From positions 1-9,183 of the forward strand of contig DQUB01000145.1 in the NCBI GenBank assembly GCA_015662475.1: a stretch of DNA of 9,183 nt, given 5' to 3'. Shown here piece after piece: positions 1 through 6,267 of the stretch. The notes beneath the pieces were generated by a model. It saw only the letters and a program-made list of their open reading frames with translations, was not told the origin of the DNA and searched no databases. Every line of letters begins with the position of its first letter. Positions within the stretch are counted from its first letter, which is position 1. Source of the DNA: Pyrodictium sp. Lineage in GTDB: Archaea > Thermoproteota > Thermoprotei_A > Sulfolobales > Pyrodictiaceae. The position numbers and the translations under genes are program-made.

Positions 1-222
1 GACGGTACAGAAATTACTATCCCTGGCCCTAGCGCAACACTACTATCACCAACAGAAATCGATTTAACACAGGTCAAGTTGAATCCTGGCGATACGCTGA
101 CCATACTAGCACAACTTTCCTCAACAACTTGTGTAGCTCAACAAGCATATCTAGTATACGGTATTCCAGGTTCGCAACAGCAGTATGTTTCAAAACCTAC
201 AACAGTTATTGTGTACGGCTAA
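1..222 (+). CDS. C-terminal end of a pilin-like or secreted protein (5' end outside window)
   Basis: Frame 1 is open from the first base to a TAA at 220-222, giving 73 residues that begin DGTEITIPGP and end TTVIVYG. The fragment is rich in Thr, Ser, Gln and Val, nearly free of charge in its second half, and alternates hydrophobic and polar residues. It includes an LNPGDTLTILAQL stretch of the kind found in the beta-sandwich C-termini of archaeal type IV pilins and archaellin-like proteins. There is one cysteine, in the SSTTCVAQ stretch. It lies 79 bp upstream of the preferred start of a pilus assembly ATPase on the same strand, so a filament subunit or minor pilin of that machine is a reasonable inference. 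The diagnostic N-terminal class III signal peptide lies outside the window, so the family is not proven. It could also be another exported beta-rich protein. Confidence 0.6.
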   Translation, partial: DGTEITIPGPSATLLSPTEIDLTQVKLNPGDTLTILAQLSSTTCVAQQAYLVYGIPGSQQQYVSKPTTVIVYG

Positions 223-290
223 CTTCTCTACAAAGCCTATTGACAACCAACTCATTTCCACACATTTTATAGAGGTCTTAGAGGCGATAG

Positions 291-297
291 GGGTGAT
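291..297 (+). promoter_or_regulatory. Ribosome binding site that favours the ATG at 302
   Basis: GGGTGAT ends four bases before the ATG at 302 and matches the complement of the crenarchaeal 16S rRNA tail (core GGTGAT). The earlier in-frame ATG at 185 has no such site and lies inside the preceding gene. The same GGTGA core precedes the starts at 1885, 4874 and 7835. Confidence 0.6.
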
Positions 298-301
298 ATC
301 A

Positions 302-1888
302 ATGGCGTATTCACAACTAGAAAAAACTACATCAAATTACCAGTATAGTGATAAGGCAATAAGAGTTGTTAAATGCGAGGAGAACATCTCGAATATACTG
401 AAAGAGTATACTATTGGGCCTGCAAAGGTAACCATAGGCTTAAAATCTATTTTGGGTGAAGATGACTACCCACTTATATACTGTGTAGACGAACCTCAAA
501 TACCTCAGTCCATCGTCAACGTGATCTATAGATTGACAGAGGCACTTCTTGCTGAAGGCTATAGCTCTCTCCCACAAACCTCGAAAGAGATTAAAAGAAT
601 TTGTAGAGATTATAAGATAGATTGTAGTATTTTTAAAGACTATTTTATTGAGGTGAAATATTATGTTGAACGAGAGCTTAGCGGTTATGGGCCTTTATAT
701 ACATTGGTAAATGATCCCTATATAGAGGAAATAGCTATTGATAGAGCTAACATGCCAGTAGCCGTTTTCCATAGTCTTTACCCATTAGCATGGCTCGATA
801 CAAACATAGTATTGTCGGAAGCTGAAATTGACTATCTGGCATTAACGTTATCAAGGCGAGCAGGACGAACACTCAGTATAGCTCATCCCTACGCCGAGGG
901 TTTATTGCCAGAAGGACACCGTATAGCTGCAACCTATGGTAGAGAGATATCTCGATTTGGAAGCTCCATTGTAATTAGAAAGCATAGACAGAGGCCCATT
1001 AGTATAATAGAGTTGGTTAAACAGCGTGTACTTTCCCCTCTAATTGCTGCATATCTTTGGCTACTACTAGATTTAAAAGCTCCAATGCTAATTGTAGGGC
1101 CTACAGCTTCTGGAAAAACTACCTTACTTCAAGCTCTCTTAGGCTTAATACCTGCATCAAGACGCATAGTAACTATAGAGGATACACCTGAGCTTAATCT
1201 ACTTCACCATAGGCGATGGGATAGCTTAACCACAAGATACACTTATTTGTCGTCAGAAGGAGAAGATGTAGACCTTTACAAGCTTGCTAAGTTCGCTCTT
1301 AGAAGAAGAGCTGACTATCTTGTAATAGGGGAAATTAGAGGAGAAGAAGCAAAACTATTCATACACGCTGCTGTTAGCGGGCATGGTGCACTAGCAACAT
1401 TTCATGCAGATACCGCTGAATCAGCAATACTTAGACTAAAAGCACCACCTATAGAAGTTGGCGATGCCTACATACCTGCGCTATGGAGCATCATTGTTGT
1501 AAAACGTGTACACGTACCTCTCAAAAACGCTGAAATGCTTGGAGGTGTTGAGCTAAGGCGAGTTGTCACAGTAAAAGAAGTTGTTGAGGAAAATGGCACA
1601 TGGAAGCTCCAAACAGTGTTTAGATGGTTGCCAGCTAAAGATGTTCATGAACCGGAAGAAATAGATGAACTATTGGAGAAGAGCAGACGTTTGCAAGCAT
1701 ATTCTGAGCATACAAACATAGGCCTGGAAACTATCAAAAGAGAGTTGAAAATACGAGCATACCATATTACAAAGATGGTTGAATCCGACATTGTAAGTTT
1801 TGAACAGGTAAACAGCTATGTAACTAGATTAGATATTGAGCGAACAATAATAACGCTTATAAAAGCTGAAAAAGAGGTGAAAACGTGA
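302..1888 (+). CDS. Archaeal type IV pilus assembly ATPase (GspE/TadA/VirB11-like)
   Basis: This is a hexameric secretion-type ATPase that should power filament assembly from the cytoplasmic face of the membrane. With the ATG at 302 it has 528 residues. The first ~120 residues match no family I recognise. They are followed by the conserved N-terminal domain of archaeal GspE proteins (GYGPL at 128-132, then DPYIEEIAID, and LPEGHR at 202-207). Next come Walker A GPTASGKT at 266-273, an Asp-box region (TIEDTPEL), the Walker B region with GEIRGEE at 343-349, and a His box GHGALATFHAD at 360-370. About 130 further residues form the C-terminus. All nucleotide-binding motifs are intact. The ATG at 302 is preferred because of its ribosome binding site. 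An upstream in-frame ATG at 185 would give 567 residues but overlap the preceding gene by 38 nt. The gene overlaps the next by 4 nt (GTGA), so the two form one operon. The exact machine (adhesive pilus, Ups-like, Tad-like) cannot be told from this sequence. Confidence 0.93.
   Translation: MAYSQLEKTTSNYQYSDKAIRVVKCEENISNILKEYTIGPAKVTIGLKSILGEDDYPLIYCVDEPQIPQSIVNVIYRLTEALLAEGYSSLPQTSKEIKRICRDYKIDCSIFKDYFIEVKYYVERELSGYGPLYTLVNDPYIEEIAIDRANMPVAVFHSLYPLAWLDTNIVLSEAEIDYLALTLSRRAGRTLSIAHPYAEGLLPEGHRIAATYGREISRFGSSIVIRKHRQRPISIIELVKQRVLSPLIAAYLWLLLDLKAPMLIVGPTASGKTTLLQALLGLIPASRRIVTIEDTPELNLLHHRRWDSLTTRYTYLSSEGEDVDLYKLAKFALRRRADYLVIGEIRGEEAKLFIHAAVSGHGALATFHADTAESAILRLKAPPIEVGDAYIPALWSIIVVKRVHVPLKNAEMLGGVELRRVVTVKEVVEENGTWKLQTVFRWLPAKDVHEPEEIDELLEKSRRLQAYSEHTNIGLETIKRELKIRAYHITKMVESDIVSFEQVNSYVTRLDIERTIITLIKAEKEVKT
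1874..1880 (+). promoter_or_regulatory. Ribosome binding site for the GTG start at 1885
   Basis: GAGGTGA lies four bases before the GTG at 1885, inside the last codons of the ATPase gene. It is one of the best matches to the anti-Shine-Dalgarno sequence in the window. With the GTGA stop/start overlap it indicates coupled translation of the ATPase and the membrane platform protein. Confidence 0.7.
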
Positions 1889-3231
1889 AGAAGAACAGCT
1901 ACAATGCCAAATTGAGGTTATCAAAGTTTAGATTAAAACTTGAATTGCCATTGTTCCTGCTTCTCGCATTAGCAATACACACATCAAGAAGAAACATTTA
2001 CGACGCTTTTAGACTATTGCAAGTGAATAAGATGATGTGCCGCTTACTTACAGAACATTGTAAAGTTGCAAAGCTAGTTGAACAACTCACTCTTAGAACA
2101 AAAGATGTGCGTAAAAGTCTCAGCATCGTTTCATCATTGGTAGAAGACCCGCTAGCAACCTATCTTAGAGGTTACATATACACGCTTTACACAATAGGTT
2201 CAACGCTAGACTATAATGAGAAGTGGATAGCTAATTCCATTGAAAACCTTGAAATAGCTATAAAAGAGAAGCTTAACTTTACAGCAACCTTCGTAGAAGC
2301 GCTAATAGTTGTTGCTACACTATTAGCTTTAAGCTTCACCTTGCTTGGCACTATGAACAATAGCATGATAATTTTATTGATACCTGCATTTTTATTTATC
2401 ATGCTTGTACTAGCTTACCGCATTAGGGTAGGTTTACTAGAGTTGCAAAATAGTAGTAGATCTAGGTTTATAGCAGCACTTGTTGAAAGCTTGATACTGT
2501 TAACCGCCTTGTACCTCTTTCTAGCCAAACTAGTAAATGCAGTAGCTATATTTCTTGCATCATTTGCTCTCATTATGTCAATAGGCTATGTATATCTTTG
2601 CTTTAACAGAATTGTTGAACTTCAAGCATTAGGAGATCTCATGTACAAGTTTAGCGAACAGGCAAGAATACTGGGCCACATAAAACTATTCGAAGCTAAA
2701 GATTTACTTGTTGACAAGAAGTTTTCAAAACTGTTTAAATATATAGCGTATGCAGTGAAAACAGGTAGGCTGTTAGAAGAGGGTGGCAAAGCCAGCATAA
2801 TGGCCACATTTACCGCCTATATCTTCGCCAACATGATGCGAAGCGGTACATACGTTGTACGCGTACTTGATAAAATGGCTGAATTCTTCAAAAAACTCTA
2901 CGAGCTCGAGCGCTACATAATCATGCGCTTTATAATCTATGAACTTGTCATGATGGTTGGTGGTCTCGTTAATGGACTAACCATTAAAGCTTTAACATCG
3001 TTAGGTATGGCACTAAGTAGTGTAGATACAATGCTACAATTTTTTGCCAACATAAATGTTGTAGTGGTGTATGCGGTTCTTCTAGCTGCATTATGGCTAG
3101 GATCCTATACGATAGCTGTGATGTTACTCGACGTGCCTATATCCATAGCTACACCTTTGACGCTCCTAGTATACATGATCTTGTTGGGAACGACCAACTC
3201 TTCAACGTTTAACCTATTCTTGTCCCTTTAA
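1885..3231 (+). CDS. TadC/FlaJ-like pilus assembly membrane platform protein (T2SSF family)
   Basis: A 448-residue GTG-started membrane protein that should be the inner-membrane platform on which the preceding ATPase acts. It has the layout of archaeal TadC/FlaJ proteins, with two T2SSF-like halves. A cytoplasmic helical domain (about 20-135, opening with the hydrophobic ELPLFLLLALAIHTSRR element) is followed by membrane segments near 137-155, 160-179, 195-214 and 217-240. A second cytoplasmic domain (about 245-345, with GRLLEEGGKAS and a matching FFKKLYELERY) is followed by segments near 346-370, 390-415 and 418-436. Assignment rests on this architecture and on direct pairing with the ATPase, not on a signature motif, because the family is poorly conserved. 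The start is supported by a strong ribosome binding site and the 4-nt overlap. The final 18 nt overlap the tail of the convergent mtnA gene. Confidence 0.85.
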   Translation: MKKNSYNAKLRLSKFRLKLELPLFLLLALAIHTSRRNIYDAFRLLQVNKMMCRLLTEHCKVAKLVEQLTLRTKDVRKSLSIVSSLVEDPLATYLRGYIYTLYTIGSTLDYNEKWIANSIENLEIAIKEKLNFTATFVEALIVVATLLALSFTLLGTMNNSMIILLIPAFLFIMLVLAYRIRVGLLELQNSSRSRFIAALVESLILLTALYLFLAKLVNAVAIFLASFALIMSIGYVYLCFNRIVELQALGDLMYKFSEQARILGHIKLFEAKDLLVDKKFSKLFKYIAYAVKTGRLLEEGGKASIMATFTAYIFANMMRSGTYVVRVLDKMAEFFKKLYELERYIIMRFIIYELVMMVGGLVNGLTIKALTSLGMALSSVDTMLQFFANINVVVVYAVLLAALWLGSYTIAVMLLDVPISIATPLTLLVYMILLGTTNSSTFNLFLSL

Positions 3232-4287
3232 CACCTTCTCTATATTTCTTGCATATGGAGGTGTAATGATGCCTTTTTCTGTTATAATTGCTGTGATCAG
3301 GTCTGGTGGTGTTATATCAAATGCTGGATTGTAAACCTTAACAGTGGGTACTGTTATTGTGAGCTTGCCTAGCACAGTTCTAACTTCATCAGGATCTCTT
3401 TCCTCTATCGGTATTGAAGGCCCCTCTAGCGACAGGTCAAACGTTGATGAAGGTGCGGCAACGTAGAACGGTACTCTGTGTCTAGCTGCTACAACAGCTA
3501 TTGTGTATGTACCTATCTTATTTGCAACATAGCCATCCCTAGTTATCCTATCTGCCCCAACTATCACTTTTGACACAATACCTTTACTCATTATGTAACC
3601 AACCATATTGTCTGTTATGAGCGTCACATCTATACCCTCTTTAACAAGTTCCCATACAGTAAGCCTTGCACCCTGCAATAGAGGTCTTGTTTCAGTAGCT
3701 ATTACTCGGATTCTCTTCCCCTCTGCAACAGCATACCTGATTATTGCAAGAGCAGTCCCAAGACCAGCCGTAGCTAGAGCACCAGCATTGCAATGCGTTA
3801 GTATTGTATCGCCATCCTCAACAAGCTTTGCTCCTATTTCACCTATCCTTTTATTTGTTTCAATATCTTCAAAATATATTTTCTTAGCTTCTTCAACCAC
3901 CATACGTCTAAGCTCGTCAACACCTACTCCCTTCTCTACACCCTCCTTCACTCTCCGCCATATCCTGTTGAGAGCCCAGAATAGGTTGTATGCTGTTGGC
4001 CGAGTTGATTCAAGAACTCTTTTTGCTTTTTCAAGCTCTTCAACCAACTTTTCAACTGTCTCTGCTTTAGACCATATAGCTGCTAAAGCCATTCCAAAAG
4101 CTGCTGCTACACCAATTGCAGGAGCACCTCTAATTTCCATGTCCTTAATCGCCTTTGCAATTCTATTGTAGTCTGTTGTTTCTCTATAAACCTCCTCCCA
4201 CGGCACTAAACGTACATCAAGCCATCTAACTACGCCACGCCGCTCATCAAACTCTATAGGTTTTATAACTAGTTTTAGTTCAACCAT
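3214..4287 (-). CDS. mtnA: S-methyl-5-thioribose-1-phosphate isomerase
   Basis: This cytosolic enzyme converts 5-methylthioribose-1-phosphate (aldose) to 5-methylthioribulose-1-phosphate in methionine salvage. It belongs to the aIF2B/eIF2B-alpha-like isomerase family. The 357-residue protein has the usual MtnA length and motifs: IRGAPAIGV near 52-60, THCNAGALAT with Cys166, ETRPLLQGARLT at 199-210, GADRI with Asp246, NKIGT at 256-260, and IPIEERDPDEV near 292-301. Cys166 and Asp246 are 80 residues apart, the same spacing as the catalytic Cys160/Asp240 pair of Bacillus MtnA. Archaeal paralogues in this family include ribose-1,5-bisphosphate isomerase and aIF2B proteins. The length and the EERDPDEV segment favour MtnA, but substrate cannot be proven from sequence. 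A GGTG at 4299-4296 (minus strand) lies 8 nt before the ATG. No other methionine salvage gene is in the window. Confidence 0.9.
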   Translation of the reverse strand: MVELKLVIKPIEFDERRGVVRWLDVRLVPWEEVYRETTDYNRIAKAIKDMEIRGAPAIGVAAAFGMALAAIWSKAETVEKLVEELEKAKRVLESTRPTAYNLFWALNRIWRRVKEGVEKGVGVDELRRMVVEEAKKIYFEDIETNKRIGEIGAKLVEDGDTILTHCNAGALATAGLGTALAIIRYAVAEGKRIRVIATETRPLLQGARLTVWELVKEGIDVTLITDNMVGYIMSKGIVSKVIVGADRITRDGYVANKIGTYTIAVVAARHRVPFYVAAPSSTFDLSLEGPSIPIEERDPDEVRTVLGKLTITVPTVKVYNPAFDITPPDLITAIITEKGIITPPYARNIEKVLKGQE

Positions 4288-4311
4288 TTTTTACACACCA
4301 GGGTACAGTGT
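4288..4311. promoter_or_regulatory. 24-bp divergent start region between mtnA and the endonuclease-subunit gene
   Basis: Only 24 bp separate the two divergent start codons, too little for two full archaeal promoters, so at least one TATA/BRE element must lie inside the opposite gene. A T-run continues from the mtnA start codon (4287-4292) and could serve as a weak TATA-like element for a leaderless or short-leader + strand transcript. On the minus strand GGTG (4299-4296) is a partial ribosome binding site for mtnA. The + strand start has only a weak AGGGT (4300-4304). Confidence 0.4.
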
Positions 4312-4869
4312 ATGAGCAACGAGAGAAATAGCCAGCGTAGAATCGAGGTAAAAATACAACATGATACTAACAATTGTATAGAGAGAATAGCTGTTGCCGA
4401 CAATCTACTCCCTATCGTATCTAAAGAAATCGCCAGACTATCCGACACACCGACAAAAACGCTACATCCACTTGAAGCACTCTACCTCACCTACAAAGGC
4501 TATGTACTTCACGTAGAAAGTTGTGAAGAGTACACGTTTGAGAAGCTAGCTCGTGTTCTCAGTAGATGCAACCCGCTAACATGGGCAGAGTTCGAAGTTT
4601 ACCTTGATCTTCGTAGACGTGGGCGAATAGTATCCCCAGGACCACGGCCTCACACATTATTGGTGAAAATGCGGCGAAAGGATCCAAAATACGACTACTA
4701 CCTACTAGTGCTTGAGGAAGGGCGTAAAATCCCATTAAGCATGCTATCAGAACTTGTGGAGGAAGCTCGAAAGAATAATTGGACTCCTCTTCTCGCAATC
4801 GTAGACCGCTACGGTGATATAGTATACTATGCTCCTACACCTTTTAGGACTGTAACGCGGAAAGGGTGA
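4312..4869 (+). CDS. tRNA-splicing endonuclease paralogue, non-catalytic (structural/beta) subunit
   Basis: The 185-residue protein has the two-part layout of crenarchaeal EndA subunits. The N-terminal half has the LHPLEALYLTYKGYV segment (51-65). The nuclease-fold half starts at LTWAEFEVYLDLRRRG (89-104) and ends LLAIVDRYGDIVYYAPTPFR (160-179). The catalytic Tyr/His/Lys triad of active subunits is missing: the usual Tyr in the (D)FRVY strand aligns with Lys119 in TLLVKM, the His of the HS-YLV motif falls in KYDYYLLV (about 127-128) with no His, and the Lys after VYY is Ala174. Crenarchaeal splicing endonucleases are alpha2-beta2 heterotetramers in which a catalytically dead subunit completes the RNA-binding surface. 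I infer that role here, with the catalytic subunit encoded elsewhere. The TGA at 4867-4869 is part of the ribosome binding site for the downstream histidyl-tRNA synthetase. No clear TATA box or strong ribosome binding site precedes its ATG, so a leaderless message is possible. Confidence 0.82.
   Translation: MSNERNSQRRIEVKIQHDTNNCIERIAVADNLLPIVSKEIARLSDTPTKTLHPLEALYLTYKGYVLHVESCEEYTFEKLARVLSRCNPLTWAEFEVYLDLRRRGRIVSPGPRPHTLLVKMRRKDPKYDYYLLVLEEGRKIPLSMLSELVEEARKNNWTPLLAIVDRYGDIVYYAPTPFRTVTRKG
4864..4869 (+). promoter_or_regulatory. Ribosome binding site for the TTG start of hisS
   Basis: GGGTGA lies four bases before the TTG at 4874, and its last three bases are the stop codon of the endonuclease-subunit gene. 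A ribosome terminating there would already cover the hisS initiation site, which supports both the TTG start and translational coupling. Confidence 0.6.
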
Positions 4870-4873
4870 AAAA

Positions 4874-6181
4874 TTGTCACGATATAGAATAGCTTTAGAG
4901 CCATTACGCGGATTTAGAGATATTCTAGAACCATCTTCTCGTAAATTGAAGAGACTAGCTGAGATATTCTCTCAAATAGCTGAAGCACACGGTTACATGT
5001 TAGTCATACCACCTACTCTAGAACGTTTTGAGCTCTTTGCACTCAAATCAGGAGAAGAGATTATACAGTCAATGTTTGTTTTTAAGGACAAAGCTGGAAG
5101 ACAAGTTGTCTTAAGACCTGAAATAACAGCAAGTGCAACAAGAATCTATCTCAAACACCTTCAAGGACGCCCCAAGCCTGTCAGGATATACTATATTGCA
5201 AACTGTTTTAGATATGAAGAACCGCAACACGCACGCTATAGAGAGTTCTGGCAAGCGGGTCTCGAACTGCTTGGTGTACCAGGCGCTATTGGCGATATCG
5301 AGGTAATCAAGATATTAGTTGATTTCTATGAGAAAATAGGCATGGCAAAAAAGCTTAAGATTAAGCTTGGCAATATAGCACTTTATAGAAGACTGTTCAA
5401 CCACTACAACATCGACGAACAGTTCCAAGATCATATATTGCATTTAATAGATAAAGGTTTGCATGATAAAGCATTGAGTGAGCTTCTCGATAAAGGCTAT
5501 GGACAGCTTGTAGCAAAACTTCAAGAACTCTGGGAACTAGGCTTTGAAAAAGCATTAGAACATTTTAAAGATGATAGTCTAATCTATCCTGCACTCGAGG
5601 AACTCAAGCTAATCCGTGATGTAATAGCTGAATATAATCCAAAACTCAGCATAGAAGTTAGACTTGACTTTGCCAGAGGTTTAGCCTATTACACTGGCCC
5701 AATATTTGAGGTGACAATACCTGGATTTCCTGTGAGCATTGCTGGTGGAGGGCGCTATGACAAACTCGTTGAAATATATGGCGGGCCTTCTACACCTGGC
5801 ACAGGATTTGCTATAGGCCTCGATAGAACACTCATAGCAGCTGAAGAACTTGGTATAGAGCTTGACCTGGGAGAAAGATTGCCTCCCAAAACTGCAATAG
5901 TGCTTCTCGTCGAAGACCCTAAAGCCATTTCAATGGCCCTTCAAACACAAAAACAGGTTATTGAAGCTGGTTGTATAGCCACTATCCACAAAACATCAAA
6001 ACTTTCAAAGTTTATACCACGTCTACTAGATCAAAACTACCGTTACCTCATAACTATAGGTAGCAGAGAAGTTGAAAACAACACCATTAACTTCAAAGAT
6101 CTTGCTAAACGTGAACAACTCGAAATCAGCATTGATAAACTATCTAGCCTTATAGACTGCTCACCCCCTATTGCAGAATAG
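4874..6181 (+). CDS. hisS: Histidyl-tRNA synthetase
   Basis: This class II aminoacyl-tRNA synthetase charges tRNA-His with histidine using ATP. Its 435 residues match the usual length. Motif 1 lies near the N-terminus (GFRDILEP at 13-20, then the VIPPTLERFELF strand). LRPEITASATR is at 80-90. Motif 2 is NCFRYEEPQHARYREF at 110-125. The histidine-specific HisA segment is RGLAYYTG at 268-275, with the Arg that acts in adenylate formation. Motif 3 follows with GGGRYD at 291-296 and GFAIGLDR at 311-318. The last ~100 residues form the anticodon-binding domain (AIVLLVEDP near its start). All motifs needed for activity are present, so it is a true synthetase rather than a HisZ paralogue, which would lack them. 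The TTG start, 4 bp after the endonuclease-subunit stop, is supported by a ribosome binding site and by the reading frame reaching LRGFRDI within a normal distance. Confidence 0.96.
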   Translation: MSRYRIALEPLRGFRDILEPSSRKLKRLAEIFSQIAEAHGYMLVIPPTLERFELFALKSGEEIIQSMFVFKDKAGRQVVLRPEITASATRIYLKHLQGRPKPVRIYYIANCFRYEEPQHARYREFWQAGLELLGVPGAIGDIEVIKILVDFYEKIGMAKKLKIKLGNIALYRRLFNHYNIDEQFQDHILHLIDKGLHDKALSELLDKGYGQLVAKLQELWELGFEKALEHFKDDSLIYPALEELKLIRDVIAEYNPKLSIEVRLDFARGLAYYTGPIFEVTIPGFPVSIAGGGRYDKLVEIYGGPSTPGTGFAIGLDRTLIAAEELGIELDLGERLPPKTAIVLLVEDPKAISMALQTQKQVIEAGCIATIHKTSKLSKFIPRLLDQNYRYLITIGSREVENNTINFKDLAKREQLEISIDKLSSLIDCSPPIAE

Positions 6182-6267
6182 CTTACATAGCAATGTTAAT
6201 TAGACTAGCAAGACGTTTCGAATAGATTTTGGGATTCAAAAGTTAGCGTTACGCGGGGGAGAGTAGT
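6182..6267 (+). promoter_or_regulatory. hisS-rtcB spacer with a G-rich ribosome binding site
   Basis: This 86-bp gap holds a purine-rich GGGGGAG (6255-6261) six bases before the rtcB ATG, a modest Shine-Dalgarno-like match. An AT-rich GTTAATTAG stretch near 6195-6203 could be a TATA element giving a short leader, but the match is weak. There is no strong T-rich terminator after hisS, so read-through from the upstream pair into rtcB is possible. Confidence 0.3.

Noticed and set aside
2211..2807. Two short minus strand open frames inside the platform protein gene
   Set aside because: Both are antisense to membrane-segment or helical coding sequence and show no ribosome binding site or motif.
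3263..3270. C-box-like ATGATGC near the mtnA 3' end, considered as a C/D box sRNA
   Set aside because: The C box is imperfect, no convincing C'/D' and D box set at proper spacing follows, and the site lies in coding sequence.
3608..4171. Long + strand open frame (187 codons) opposite mtnA
   Set aside because: It lies wholly antisense to a gene with complete family motifs, is Ser/Ala/Pro-rich low-complexity in translation, and has no recognisable domain.
6227..6241. TTTTG / CAAAA inverted repeat in the hisS-rtcB spacer
   Set aside because: The stem is only 5 bp, AT-rich and not followed by a T-run. It is likely chance.
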